The translations under genes and the position numbers were made by a program. A stretch of 64,000 nt of DNA from Winogradskyella sp. (GTDB taxonomy: Bacteria; Bacteroidota; Bacteroidia; Flavobacteriales; Flavobacteriaceae). Within the stretch, counting starts at the first letter, position 1. Every line of letters starts with the position of its first letter. The DNA is taken from positions 172,796 to 236,795 of the forward strand of contig PBLD01000006.1 of NCBI GenBank assembly GCA_002722255.1. Reading direction: 5' to 3'. A model generated the notes under the pieces. That model was not told where the DNA came from, searched no databases, and worked only from the letters and a program-made list of their open reading frames with translations. Of this stretch, positions 37,619-46,649 are shown piece after piece.

Positions 37619-38065
37619 TTATTTAAAATATTTAAAAGGTACAATGAGCATACCAAAGTTTTCACCATGTTCTTTTCCTAGATGTTTATGGTGAATTTTA
37701 TGAGCACGTCTAACGCCTCTTGCATATTTGTTATCAATATTTCTTAGCCATTTAAAACGCTGATGAATAAAAATGTCGTGTACAACAAAATAGGCAATAC
37801 CATAAAATAAAATGCCTAAGCCAATAGGTAGCGTGTACCAAACGTCTTCATAGCCCCAAAGGTAAAAGCATGCCATACTAACTACGGCATAGAAAATAAA
37901 AAAGGCATCATTGCGCTCAAACCAACTGTCATGGTCTTTTTGGTGATGGTCTTTGTGTAAGCTCCATAGAAATCCGTGCATGATATATTTGTGCGTAAAC
38001 CAAGCGTTAAATTCCATGATAAAAAACGTTCCTAAAAAGATTAATATCCAATAAAAAGTCTGCAT
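37619..38065 (-). CDS. crtZ: Beta-carotene hydroxylase (sterol desaturase superfamily)
   Basis: 148 residues, mostly membrane-helical. The di-iron histidine boxes are complete: 'HKYIMHG', 'HKDHHQ', 'HDIFIHQRF' and 'RAHKIHHKH', the arrangement of CrtZ. It adds 3-hydroxyls to beta-ionone rings, turning beta-carotene into zeaxanthin. It is the last gene of the carH-crtI-crtB-crtZ unit, 17 bases after crtB. Length and motifs separate it from longer sterol desaturases. Confidence 0.9.
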   Translation of the reverse strand: MQTFYWILIFLGTFFIMEFNAWFTHKYIMHGFLWSLHKDHHQKDHDSWFERNDAFFIFYAVVSMACFYLWGYEDVWYTLPIGLGILFYGIAYFVVHDIFIHQRFKWLRNIDNKYARGVRRAHKIHHKHLGKEHGENFGMLIVPFKYFK

Positions 38066-38082
38066 AATACTTGGGTTATGAG

Positions 38083-38922
38083 TTATAATAAATTTAAATG
38101 AAATTTGACGTAACTACGTGTAAGTAGCTCAATTTTTTTATAATTAGGTACTCTAATTCTAGCTGATTTTATTTCTAAAGCAGGTGTTTGCTTTAATTTT
38201 TGCAGCAATTTGTTGTAATAACGATAAGCCATAAATACACCAAATCGAGCCTCGAGAGGTAAACGTTTTATGCCTTGTAAGCCTTTGGCAAAATCTGCTT
38301 CAATATCGTCTATAATTGCTTTTTTTGAGGCTTCATCTAATTGATTTAAATCTGTGTTAGGGAAATAGGTGCGACTCAAATCTTCAAAATCAGCTTTTAG
38401 GTCTCTTAAGAAATTTACTTTTTGAAAAGCAGAGCCTAAACTCATGGCAGAGTCTTTAAGATCTTCGTATTTTTCATTATCTCCTTTTACAAAAACTTTA
38501 AGGCACATTAACCCTACAACATCGGCAGAACCGTAAATGTAATTTTTATATTCTTCTTCGGTGAGATAGTCTTTTTTATGCAAATCTAATCGCATACTGT
38601 TCATAAAAGCTTCAACAAGATGTTTGTCTATATTGTATTTATGATAGGTATCCTGAAAAGAATTGAGAATAGGGTTTAGACTTATTTTATCAGCTAATGC
38701 AGCCTCTAAGTCAGCTTCAAAATTATTGAATAACTTTTCTTTGTTATAATCATGAAATGTGTCTACAATCTCATCTGCAAAACGGACAAAGCCATATATA
38801 TTGTATATATCTTGTCTAATACTGTCTGAAAGCATCTTTGTGGCCATAGAAAAAGATGTACTGTAAGCATTGGTTACTAACTTGCTACATTCTTTGGAAA
38901 CGTTGTCAAAAATTGATTTCAT
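38083..38922 (-). CDS. crtB: Phytoene synthase
   Basis: 279 residues. Both Asp-rich motifs of squalene/phytoene synthases are present: 'VRFADEIVDTFHDY' (first) and 'NFLRDLKADFEDLSR' (second), along with the 'SADVVGLMCLKVFV' helix. It joins two geranylgeranyl diphosphates into phytoene. It lies 22 bases after crtI within the carotenoid operon. Context with crtI and crtZ favours phytoene over squalene. Confidence 0.93.
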   Translation of the reverse strand: MKSIFDNVSKECSKLVTNAYSTSFSMATKMLSDSIRQDIYNIYGFVRFADEIVDTFHDYNKEKLFNNFEADLEAALADKISLNPILNSFQDTYHKYNIDKHLVEAFMNSMRLDLHKKDYLTEEEYKNYIYGSADVVGLMCLKVFVKGDNEKYEDLKDSAMSLGSAFQKVNFLRDLKADFEDLSRTYFPNTDLNQLDEASKKAIIDDIEADFAKGLQGIKRLPLEARFGVFMAYRYYNKLLQKLKQTPALEIKSARIRVPNYKKIELLTRSYVKFHLNLL

Positions 38923-38944
38923 AATGCGGTCTTTTTCTTAGGGA

Positions 38945-40405
38945 TTAAACATTTTTTTTATGAATAAGTTCAGAAACTAATTTACCAGATATTAACGATG
39001 GTGGAACACCAGGTCCTGGTACTGTTAGTTGTCCTGTAAAGTAGAGTCCGTCTACTTTTTTGCTTTTTAAATTTGGTCTTAAAAAAGCAGTTTGTCTCAA
39101 GGTGTTTGCCATACCGTAGGCATTTCCTTTATATGAATTGTATTCACTTATAAAATCCTTAACACAAAAGGATTCTTTAAATAGAATATTGTCTTTTACT
39201 TTTTGGTTAGTTAAGCTTTCAAATCGATTTATAATTATATCAAAATATTGTGTTCTTAACTCGGCAGTGTCTTCTAAACCTGGCGCTATAGGAATAAGAA
39301 AAAAACCTGTTTCACATCCTTCTGGAGCCATACTTTTATCTGTTACTGAAGGGAAGTTAACATAAAATAATGGATTTTCAGGCCATTTTGGATTATCATA
39401 TATATCCTCAGCATGTTTTTCAAAGTCTGTATCAAAAAATAAATTGTGATGCTCAATATCATTCAGCTTCTTATTAAAACCAACATAAAAGAGCAGAGAA
39501 GAAGGGGCAAAGGTCCTCTTGTCCCAGTAGGCTTCAGAATATTGTCTGTAGTTTTTATCTAATAAAGTTTCAGAATGATGATAGTCAGCACCGCTCAAAA
39601 CAACATCTGAGGCTACAAATTTACCGTTAACAGTAATTCCGGTAGTTTTTCCGTTTTCAACATTAATCTTTTCAACAGTACTGTTGGTGTGTATAGTTAC
39701 ACCTAAGCTTTCAGCTAAACTTCTCATGGCCTTAATGATTTCGTACATACCTCCTTTAGGATGCCATGTACCTAGGCCAAAGTCAGCAAAATTCATAAAA
39801 CTATAAAATGAAGGAGTTTGACTAGGTTTTGCTCCTAAGAACAAAACAGGAAACTCTAGTGTAGATATTAATTTAGGATTTTTAAACTTTTTTCTAACCT
39901 CAGTACTTATTGTTTTAAAAAAACGATCCACACGTGTAATGGTGTCTTTTGTAACTAATTCTAATGGTGATATACCAGGTTTTAAAACTACTTTGTTTAT
40001 AGCAATATTATAATGGTCTTGTGCTTGGGCAATAAATTTACGCAATGGTTTAGAACTACCAGATTCTATGCGTTCAAATTCTTCACAAATTTGATCCATG
40101 TGGTCGCCAATAGTGATAACATCATCCGAAAAGAAAATTTTATAGGCAGGGCTTAATTTATCTAATACATAGTAGTCGCTGGTACTTTTGTTAAAGTCGT
40201 TAAAGAATTTTTCAAAGATATCTGGCATCCAGTACCAGCTTGGTCCTATATCAAATGTAAAACCATCTTTAATCAGTTGTCTCGCTCTTCCTCCTACGGT
40301 TTTATTTTTTTCGAATATGGAAACATTATACCCTTCCTTAGCAAGGTAACATGCCGCTGATAGCGAAGAAAAGCCTGAACCGATTATTGATATGGTCTTA
40401 TTCAT
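38945..40405 (-). CDS. crtI: Phytoene desaturase
   Basis: 486 residues. FAD-binding N-terminus 'ISIIGSGFSSLSAACYLAK' with 'VGGRARQLIKDGFTFDIGPS'; C-terminal bacterial CrtI signature 'GLYFTGQLTVPGPGVPPSLI'. It desaturates phytoene stepwise to lycopene. Its ATG shares one base with the carH stop, so the repressor and this enzyme are translated from one message. No break is seen in the frame. Confidence 0.95.
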   Translation of the reverse strand: MNKTISIIGSGFSSLSAACYLAKEGYNVSIFEKNKTVGGRARQLIKDGFTFDIGPSWYWMPDIFEKFFNDFNKSTSDYYVLDKLSPAYKIFFSDDVITIGDHMDQICEEFERIESGSSKPLRKFIAQAQDHYNIAINKVVLKPGISPLELVTKDTITRVDRFFKTISTEVRKKFKNPKLISTLEFPVLFLGAKPSQTPSFYSFMNFADFGLGTWHPKGGMYEIIKAMRSLAESLGVTIHTNSTVEKINVENGKTTGITVNGKFVASDVVLSGADYHHSETLLDKNYRQYSEAYWDKRTFAPSSLLFYVGFNKKLNDIEHHNLFFDTDFEKHAEDIYDNPKWPENPLFYVNFPSVTDKSMAPEGCETGFFLIPIAPGLEDTAELRTQYFDIIINRFESLTNQKVKDNILFKESFCVKDFISEYNSYKGNAYGMANTLRQTAFLRPNLKSKKVDGLYFTGQLTVPGPGVPPSLISGKLVSELIHKKNV

Positions 40406-41307
40406 TAGTCTATTGAGCTTGTAAGGGATTTTATGGACTTAAACGTTTTTATTTGTTTTGGTAAATTTTCTGTATCAGAACTTTCTAGTATTTTACCCAA
40501 AAGCCATAGACTTGAGTTATTATTTTTAAGTAATGTATCTTCAAAATTCTCAAGGTATTTATGTACATCTTCTGTGCTTGGACTTACTGTTAAATATGAA
40601 ATAAATATGATATCATCATAATAGTTTTGTAAATCGCTTAAGCTTGTAATGGGTACACTTTGACCTAAATAAATGCAATGACACCCTTTTTTAGACAAGA
40701 GGTAATTGACAAACATTAAACCAAGTTCGTGTATTTCATTTTCAGGTAAATAAAGTACAAAGGTTTTTGTTGACTTATATTCTTGTTTGACTTGTATTAG
40801 CTCTGTGTTAATTAAAATTTTCTGCCTTATTAAGCCTGAGATAAAATGCTCATGCGCTGGCGTAATGGTGTCTGTTTGCCAAAGCAATCCTATTTCAGTT
40901 AAAAGCGGAATAAAAATATTGTAGAAAATACTTTCGAAATCTATATCTTTTAATAGAGATTCATAGGTTTTGTAAAATAAAGATTGATCAAAATTTAGCA
41001 TTGATAGCTTAAACGCATTAATGGCATGACTTTCTAAATTGTTTTCGTTTGCAATCTCTTTAACAAGGTTTGGTATTTGTTCTTCGTCTATTGTGGCAAT
41101 TTTAGATATTTTATATCCATTGTTATTAAGATAGCTAACATTAAGTAGTTTTTGAAAATTAGCTAAGTCGTAATATCTTATATTGGTGTCGGTTCGTTTA
41201 GGTTGTAGTAAATTATAGCGCTTTTCCCATATTCTTATGGTATGTGCTTTAATTCCAGTAAGATTTTCTAAATCTTTAATACTAAATTGACTCTTAATAT
41301 TGTTCAT
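40405..41307 (-). CDS. carH: CarH-type MerR regulator with cobalamin-binding domain
   Basis: 300 residues. A MerR-type winged helix (residues 8-75, 'IKAHTIRIWEKRYNLLQPKR') is followed by a four-helix cap (about 95-170) and a Rossmann B12-binding domain (about 180-295). The cap carries W143 and, after nine residues, E153-H154: the Wx9EH motif that contacts adenosylcobalamin in CarH. E191-x-H193-x-x-G196 is the lower-ligand motif. CarH tetramers repress carotenoid genes in the dark and fall apart in light. It heads the crt operon and would repress it along with itself. Confidence 0.9.
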   Translation of the reverse strand: MNNIKSQFSIKDLENLTGIKAHTIRIWEKRYNLLQPKRTDTNIRYYDLANFQKLLNVSYLNNNGYKISKIATIDEEQIPNLVKEIANENNLESHAINAFKLSMLNFDQSLFYKTYESLLKDIDFESIFYNIFIPLLTEIGLLWQTDTITPAHEHFISGLIRQKILINTELIQVKQEYKSTKTFVLYLPENEIHELGLMFVNYLLSKKGCHCIYLGQSVPITSLSDLQNYYDDIIFISYLTVSPSTEDVHKYLENFEDTLLKNNNSSLWLLGKILESSDTENLPKQIKTFKSIKSLTSSID

Positions 41308-41328
41308 TTATTTTCAAAATAAGTTAAA

Positions 41329-41336
41329 CAAAAATA
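41329..41336 (-). promoter_or_regulatory. Candidate -7 element for the carH-crt operon
   Basis: On the minus strand the sequence reads TATTTTTG, a TANNTTTG match 22 bases before carH. No well-spaced -33 box is seen. A CarH operator would be expected to overlap it. Confidence 0.35.
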
Positions 41337-41449
41337 AGATTTTAAATAATAGCATTAATAGAATTAACAAAAATTAATGAAAAATTTGTTGTTAAGGTAT
41401 CTTAGTTAGAGTAGAAGATGATAAATTTTTAGAAATAAGAAAATAATTG

Positions 41450-41534
41450 TGCGCACGAGAAGACTCGAACTTCCACGACCTAAACGGTCACTGGCCCCTC
41501 AAGCCAGCGCGTCTACCAATTCCGCCACGTGCGC
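41450..41534 (-). tRNA. tRNA-Leu (anticodon GAG)
   Basis: The acceptor arms GCGCACG/CGTGCGC pair perfectly. The anticodon stem CTGGC/GCCAG encloses the loop TTGAGGG, giving anticodon GAG. A variable arm and GTTCGAGTC T-loop are present; CCA is not encoded. The 85-base length fits a class II tRNA. Confidence 0.95.
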
Positions 41535-41586
41535 AAAATGAAAAGTAAATATAAAAAAAAAGTTAAGCAATGATGCTTAACTTTTG

Positions 41587-41659
41587 TGACCGGGCTGGGG
41601 CTCGAACCCAGGACCCTCTCCTTAAAAGGGAGATGCTCTACCAACTGAGCTACCCGGTC
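41587..41659 (-). tRNA. tRNA-Lys (anticodon UUU)
   Basis: Acceptor stem GACCGGG; D-loop AGCTCAGTTGGTAGAGC; anticodon stem TCTCC/GGAGA around CTTTTAA, giving UUU; T-loop GTTCGAGCC. 73 bases, CCA not encoded. It lies upstream of tRNA-Leu on the same strand, 52 bases apart, so the two are probably one transcript. Confidence 0.96.
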
Positions 41660-41794
41660 TAACATTAAATGTGCTTCTCTAATGCGGGTGCAAATATATA
41701 ATGTTTAATTAATAAAACAACACTTTTTTTATTTAAATTTTTGTTTTTTTATTTTGATTAAGTTTGGTGCCTAATTTTTAAATAATTAAGTCTT

Positions 41795-42316
41795 ATGATA
41801 GTTGCTTTAATGGGATATATGGGTTCTGGTAAATCTACAATAGGTAAGAATTTAGCTACTGTGTTGAATTACAATTTTTTAGACTTAGATGACTATATTT
41901 CTGGACAAGAAAACAGTTCAATTAATGACTTATTTAAGAATAAAGGTGAAATATATTTTAGAAAAAAAGAAGCCTATTATTTAAATGATGTTTTAACTTC
42001 AAAGGATGATATAGTCTTAGCCTTAGGTGGTGGTACTCCTTGCTATGGTAACAATATTACGTTGCTTAAACAGTCTGAAAAAGTTAAGTTATTTTACTTA
42101 AAAATGTCAATTCCACAGCTTACGGAAAGATTATTTAAAGAAAAAGATAGCAGACCTTTAATAAGTCACCTTAAAACTAAAGAAGAGCTTACAGAATTTA
42201 TAGGTAAACATCTATTTGAGCGTACACAATATTACAATCAATCGCCAAATATTATTTTATCAGACAATAAATCTATAAAAGAGCTTTTAGAAGAAATTGT
42301 TAAGACTTTAATCTAA
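41795..42316 (+). CDS. aroK: Shikimate kinase
   Basis: 173 residues. Walker A is 'GYMGSGKSTIG'; 'FLDLDDYI' provides the shikimate-binding Asp; 'FRKKEAYYL' the Arg; 'VLALGGGTPCYG' the GGG loop; and 'KDSRPLI' the lid Arg. It phosphorylates shikimate at O3 in chorismate synthesis. Its 3' end overlaps the convergent phosphoribosyltransferase gene by 9 bases. Confidence 0.93.
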   Translation: MIVALMGYMGSGKSTIGKNLATVLNYNFLDLDDYISGQENSSINDLFKNKGEIYFRKKEAYYLNDVLTSKDDIVLALGGGTPCYGNNITLLKQSEKVKLFYLKMSIPQLTERLFKEKDSRPLISHLKTKEELTEFIGKHLFERTQYYNQSPNIILSDNKSIKELLEEIVKTLI

Positions 42317-42811
42317 ATAAGCCTCATAGGGTTGTTTAGAGAGGTTGACATGTACATGCTCAAAAAGAGAAGTAGATAAAGAAATACCTTTGAAATCTGC
42401 CTTTACAGGAAATTTTTTGTGATTACGGTTTACTAAAACAGCAGTTTTAAATTGTTTTAAAGGGACATCTAAAAAGTGCTTTATTCCATAAATTAATGTG
42501 CTGCCTGAGTTTAGAACATCATCAATTAAAACTATAGACTTATTAGCGTAGTCTTCACTTTTTATGGATGTTTTAATTGGGTTGATTGGTTCGTTTTTAT
42601 CAACAGTAACTTTACAAAGTGTAGAATTGATATCAGAAATTTTATCGAGCTGTGATTTTATTTTTTTAGCAAGGATGTAACCATTACTTTCAATACCTGC
42701 AATTACAATTTCAGTTTCATTTACGTTGCTCTCGTATATCTGGTAAGATATGCGTCTTATTTTGTGCTCAATTTCTTTATGGCTTAAAATAGTATTCTTT
42801 GTAAGTGCCAT
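42308..42811 (-). CDS. Phosphoribosyltransferase (PyrR / PRTase type I fold)
   Basis: 167 residues from ATG 42811; an upstream in-frame ATG at 42859 falls within the end of the methyltransferase gene and gives a non-conserved tail. The PRPP loop 'KSIVLIDDVLNSGSTLIYG' is clear, with 'AGIESNGYILAKKI' as the first substrate loop. It resembles PyrR-like or purine PRTases; no RNA-binding role can be read. It is the last gene of the S4-methyltransferase-PRTase minus-strand unit. Confidence 0.85.
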   Translation of the reverse strand: MALTKNTILSHKEIEHKIRRISYQIYESNVNETEIVIAGIESNGYILAKKIKSQLDKISDINSTLCKVTVDKNEPINPIKTSIKSEDYANKSIVLIDDVLNSGSTLIYGIKHFLDVPLKQFKTAVLVNRNHKKFPVKADFKGISLSTSLFEHVHVNLSKQPYEAYLD

Positions 42812-42845
42812 GGTAGGTATGTTGTTTTTTAGTAAGTAAATAAAA

Positions 42846-43436
42846 TTACAGTCGTTCAAAGATAAAAAACAGTTCTTTACCTTGTCTTTCTTTTATAGAA
42901 TTTGTTGCGCGTTCTAGTATTTTAATTTTAAAATATTTACTGAAGATTGCTTCGTATTCGTCTTTGTTACCTCCAAAAGGTGGACCAGACTCTGTTAATG
43001 GAAAATCGAACAGTAATCCAACTAGCTTACCGTTAGGCTTTAATAGTTGATACATTTTTTCTACGTATTGCTTCCTTAAATCAGGGTTTAATGCGCAGAA
43101 AAAAGTTTGTTCTATGATAAGATCAAATTTACTATTAAGCTCAAAGAAATCATGATGTAGTAATTGTTCGTCAGGAAAATCTTTCACCCTGTTTCTTAAA
43201 TTTTCTAGCGGTTGTTTGGCAATATCTAGGACAAAAGTATTTGTAAACCCTTTACCCCATAACAATTCGGCTTCAAAACTATTACCAGCGCCAGGAATTA
43301 AAATTGAAATAGACTTATTATCTAATTGTTCTATATATTTTTTTATTGGTGGTGATGCATATCCAATATTCCATCCAGTTTTATTTTCTTCATATCTGTG
43401 TTCCCAATAAGCTTTGTCAAATTTATTCTTCATCAT
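42846..43436 (-). CDS. SAM-dependent methyltransferase, TPMT-like
   Basis: 196 residues. 'FDKAYWEHRYEENKTGWNIG' is the N-terminal signature of thiopurine-methyltransferase-like enzymes. 'ILIPGAGNSFEAELLWGKGF' is the SAM-binding loop and 'IEQTFFCALNPDLRKQYV' a later conserved motif. The natural substrate may be a thiol, halide or selenium compound. It overlaps the upstream S4 gene by 14 bases. Confidence 0.87.
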   Translation of the reverse strand: MMKNKFDKAYWEHRYEENKTGWNIGYASPPIKKYIEQLDNKSISILIPGAGNSFEAELLWGKGFTNTFVLDIAKQPLENLRNRVKDFPDEQLLHHDFFELNSKFDLIIEQTFFCALNPDLRKQYVEKMYQLLKPNGKLVGLLFDFPLTESGPPFGGNKDEYEAIFSKYFKIKILERATNSIKERQGKELFFIFERL

Positions 43437-43797
43437 CGTTATAAAAACTATTTATATCTCGTCTATCTTTTTTAGTTGGTCTTCCGGTTCCTTTTTTACG
43501 GTAGTAGTCTTTACTGTACTTTAAAAGTTCTTTGGCAGCAAAAGCTTCTTTAGGAGTAGTGTCTATTCTGTAGATATCTACTAACTTAGCGCCAACCCGA
43601 TTGGGAGGTATGTCATTAACTGTTAATTGATAAGTGATTTGATCTTTTCTTAATTCAATTTTATCAGTTGGGTAGACTTCCCTCGACGGCTTTGCTACAC
43701 TATTGTTTATCTTAATTTGTCCTTTTTTGCAGGCTTGCGTTGCCAAACTTCTAGTTTTGTAATAGCGTACACACCATAAATATTTATCAATTCGCAT
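43423..43797 (-). CDS. S4-domain RNA-binding protein, Hsp15 (HslR)-like
   Basis: 124 residues. The S4 fold is at the N-terminus: 'MRIDKYLWCVRYYKTRSLAT' and 'KGQIKINNSVAKPSREVYP'. The tail is basic ('YYRKKGTGRPTKKDRRDINS'), as in Hsp15, which binds 50S subunits carrying stalled nascent chains. It heads a three-gene minus-strand unit whose cistrons overlap or are closely spaced. Confidence 0.9.
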   Translation of the reverse strand: MRIDKYLWCVRYYKTRSLATQACKKGQIKINNSVAKPSREVYPTDKIELRKDQITYQLTVNDIPPNRVGAKLVDIYRIDTTPKEAFAAKELLKYSKDYYRKKGTGRPTKKDRRDINSFYNDDEE

Positions 43798-43934
43798 ATA
43801 TTTTTAACTAAAATCTACGTTAACCTTTTGGCATAAAAATATTAATTTAATGTATCTTGCGCCACATAATTAAAGCAATAATGAATATTTGATAGGATTT
43901 GTGGTTAATCCTATCAAAAAATAGTAATTAGAAT

Positions 43935-44972
43935 ATGAAATCAATAAAATTTATAGTTTGTTTATTATTAGTAACAGTTTTTGTAATTTCTTGTAAAGAT
44001 GATGATGTTACTGTTCCTGATGTAGTGGTAAGAGATAGAGGAGAGCAGCAATTAGCAGATAGCGACTCGCTTGTAGCTTATCTTTCTACGCACTATTACA
44101 ATTCAGATTTCTTTCTTACAGGAACGAATCATAAATATTCAGATATAGTTATTACCGAGCTTGCAGCAGGCGAAGATGTGCCAGCAGGACATACTTTACT
44201 TTTAGATGCCGTAGAAACCCATAGTACTACTTATGAAGATACAGATTATGATTACTATGTTTTAAGATTAAATCAAGGTGCTGGTGACTCTCCAAGATTT
44301 ACAGATCAAGTAAGAATGCGATACGAAGGATTTACACTAGTAGATGGAACCGTTTTTGATTCCCTTGCTACACCTGAAGATTTATTTTTAACAGGATCTG
44401 GGTTTACTCCAGGGCTTATCAGAGCTTGGCAATTAGTTGTACCAATGTTTAATTGTGCGGACAGTTTTATGAACTCAGGTGGTATAACAAACTATAACAA
44501 TTTTGGTTTAGGTGTAATGTTTGTGCCTTCTGGAATTGGATATTTTTCAGGAACTGGCTCTGGTAGTATAGCATCTTATTCTAATCTTGTATTTAAGTTT
44601 GAACTGCTACAATACGAAGAAGTAGACCATGATGCAGATGGTATCCCTTCTTATGTGGAGGATTTAGATGCTAATTTAGATGTATTTGAAGATGATACAG
44701 ATGAGGATTTAGCTCCTAATTATATAGATCAAGATGATGATAATGATGGTGTATTAACTATTAATGAGTTAGTGCCTACTACTTACACTGTTGACACAAA
44801 CATGGGAGAAACAGAGCCAACGTTAGCAAGTAATGAGTATGAATTAAATAGATCTGCTTCCAACGGTATTATTACAATAAATACTGTTACAGCTGTAGAC
44901 TCTGATAATAATGGTACACCAGACTATTTACAAGAAGACATTGCTATAAATTATAATGAAGAAGAGGAATAG
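43935..44972 (+). CDS. FKBP-type isomerase lipoprotein with acidic calcium-type repeats
   Basis: 345 residues. The lipoprotein signal is 'VTVFVISCKDDD' (Cys20). Residues about 110-235 form an FKBP-like domain ('VRMRYEGFTLVDGTVFDS', 'MFVPSGIGYFSGTGSGS'), with an insert and only partial conservation of the active site. Residues 235-345 are very acidic with thrombospondin type 3-like units ('DHDADGIPSYVEDLDANLD', 'DQDDDNDGVLTINE', 'DSDNNGTPDYLQED') that probably bind Ca2+. It should sit on a membrane in the periplasm or at the surface. It ends at a bidirectional terminator. Confidence 0.85.
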   Translation: MKSIKFIVCLLLVTVFVISCKDDDVTVPDVVVRDRGEQQLADSDSLVAYLSTHYYNSDFFLTGTNHKYSDIVITELAAGEDVPAGHTLLLDAVETHSTTYEDTDYDYYVLRLNQGAGDSPRFTDQVRMRYEGFTLVDGTVFDSLATPEDLFLTGSGFTPGLIRAWQLVVPMFNCADSFMNSGGITNYNNFGLGVMFVPSGIGYFSGTGSGSIASYSNLVFKFELLQYEEVDHDADGIPSYVEDLDANLDVFEDDTDEDLAPNYIDQDDDNDGVLTINELVPTTYTVDTNMGETEPTLASNEYELNRSASNGIITINTVTAVDSDNNGTPDYLQEDIAINYNEEEE

Positions 44973-44995
44973 AAATATGCTTCATTAAGAAATAA

Positions 44996-45020
44996 AAAAA
45001 GCCGCTTTTAGCGGCTTTTT
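44996..45020. terminator. Bidirectional terminator
   Basis: Arms AAAAAGCCGC and GCGGCTTTTT surround a 5-base loop (45006-45010). It serves both the FKBP lipoprotein (+) and the convergent barrel gene (-). Confidence 0.92.
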
Positions 45021-45041
45021 CTATTTATATGGTTTGCTAAT

Positions 45042-45641
45042 TTATAAAGCAATAGATAAACTTAGTATTAACTGATCTGGTCTTGTATCAATTCTACTAG
45101 AAACACTGGTGCCTAAATTATTATTTATAAACGTAGCTTCGTTATCATTAAAACCTCTTTCGTATCTCAGGTCAATCCCTACTTTATTAAAATTAAGACC
45201 TATACCAAAATTTAATCCAACAGAGAAATCGTCTTCAACATTGTCAATATCAATACCTTCAAACTCTGTGTCTAGAATATATTGTAGTGAAGGACCACCA
45301 AAGACACTTACAGGTACTAAAACTTTAATTCCAACTAAAAGAGGTGCATCTAATTTCTTAATATTAAATGCGTTGTCATCGTAATCACTTTTTGTTGCTG
45401 TATAAACAAGCTCTGGCCTAAAGTAAAACTGGTTTCCAATTTTGCCAAATAGTCCTACATGATAGCCAATGTTTCGGTCTGGATTTTTGGCGTTATCACC
45501 AATGGATTCAAAATAATCACCATTAGCGCTGTAATTTAAACCACCTTTAAAGCCAAAGGCACTACCTTTTTGTGCATGCGCACTTAATCCAACAAATGCC
45601 AGAACTACAGCTAGTAGAGCTGCTTTTTTCAAATTTTTCAT
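45042..45641 (-). CDS. Outer-membrane beta-barrel protein, PorT-like
   Basis: 199 residues, signal peptide ending 'GLSAHAQKG'. It starts 'SAFGFKGGLNYSANGDYFES' and 'NIGYHVGLFGKIGNQFYFRP', the first barrel strands of the OMP_b-brl_2 / PorT family, and ends with 'DQLILSLSIAL'. About eight strands are visible. Most family members are small porin-like barrels of unknown cargo; a type IX secretion role is not shown by this sequence alone. Confidence 0.87.
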   Translation of the reverse strand: MKNLKKAALLAVVLAFVGLSAHAQKGSAFGFKGGLNYSANGDYFESIGDNAKNPDRNIGYHVGLFGKIGNQFYFRPELVYTATKSDYDDNAFNIKKLDAPLLVGIKVLVPVSVFGGPSLQYILDTEFEGIDIDNVEDDFSVGLNFGIGLNFNKVGIDLRYERGFNDNEATFINNNLGTSVSSRIDTRPDQLILSLSIAL

Positions 45642-45695
45642 ATTGTTCGTTTTTAAGATTAGGTATCTAATATCAAAAACGTTGCCAAAATGAAG

Positions 45696-46649
45696 TTATT
45701 TTCTTTTCAGTACTTTTTTTGCAGCTTCTTGTATGGCAGAGCTGTTTAAACCGTACTTGTCCATAAGCTGTGCAGGTGTGCCAGATTCTCCAAATGTGTC
45801 TTTTGTAGCAACAAATTCTTGAGGTGTTGGGTTGTGCTGCGCTAATACTCTTGCAACACTTTCTCCAAGACCACCTAAATAATTGTGTTCTTCTGCGGTT
45901 ACGACACATCCTGTTTTAGAAACTGAATCTAAAATTGCTTTATCATCTAATGGTTTTATAGTGTGAATGTTTATCACTTCAGCACTAATTCCATTATCAT
46001 TTAAAACTTTTGCAGCCTCTAAAGCTTCCCAAACCAAATGACCTGTTGCTACTATAGTAACATCGTTTCCGTCAGTAAGTTTTACAGCTTTTCCAATTTC
46101 AAATTTGCCATTTTCTGGTGTGAAATTAGGTACTTTAGGACGACCGAATCTTAAATATACAGGGCCATCGTGTTTTGCTATAGCTAAAGTTGCAGCTTTA
46201 GTTTGGTTATAGTCACAAGTGTTAATTACAGTCATTCCTGGTAGCATCTTCATTAAGCCTATATCTTCTAAGATTTGATGAGTTGCACCATCTTCACCCA
46301 ATGTAACACCAGCATGCGAAGCACAGATTTTTACATTTTTATGAGAGTAAGCAACACTTTGACGAATTTGGTCGTAAACTCTACCAGTAGAAAAGTTAGC
46401 AAATGTGCCTGTAAACGGAATTTTACCTCCTATTGTCATACCTGCAGCCATACCAATCATATTAGCTTCTGCAATACCTACTTGAAAGAATCGTTCTGGA
46501 TGATTGGCTTTAAAATCATCCATTTTAAGAGATCCAGTTAAATCAGCACAAAGCGCTACAACATTTTCATTTGTTTGTCCTAACTCTGTTAAACCAGCTC
46601 CAAAACCAGAGCGTGTATCCTTATTTCCTGTGTTTGTATATGTTTTCAT
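45696..46649 (-). CDS. Transketolase, C-terminal subunit
   Basis: 317 residues: the pyrimidine-binding plus C-terminal domains of a two-subunit transketolase. 'CADLTGSLKMDDFKANHPER' and 'VGIAEANMIGMAAGMTIGG' include the catalytic Glu for TPP activation; 'TAEEHNYLGGLGESVARVL' marks the third domain. It works with the N-subunit encoded at 47355-48200 in the pentose phosphate pathway. The start overlaps the stop of an intervening secreted-protein gene (ATGA). Confidence 0.92.
   Translation of the reverse strand: MKTYTNTGNKDTRSGFGAGLTELGQTNENVVALCADLTGSLKMDDFKANHPERFFQVGIAEANMIGMAAGMTIGGKIPFTGTFANFSTGRVYDQIRQSVAYSHKNVKICASHAGVTLGEDGATHQILEDIGLMKMLPGMTVINTCDYNQTKAATLAIAKHDGPVYLRFGRPKVPNFTPENGKFEIGKAVKLTDGNDVTIVATGHLVWEALEAAKVLNDNGISAEVINIHTIKPLDDKAILDSVSKTGCVVTAEEHNYLGGLGESVARVLAQHNPTPQEFVATKDTFGESGTPAQLMDKYGLNSSAIQEAAKKVLKRK

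Noticed and set aside
45673..45909. 78-codon minus-strand frame with many Arg, Cys and Ser codons
   Set aside because: Shadow of the transketolase C-subunit gene in another frame.
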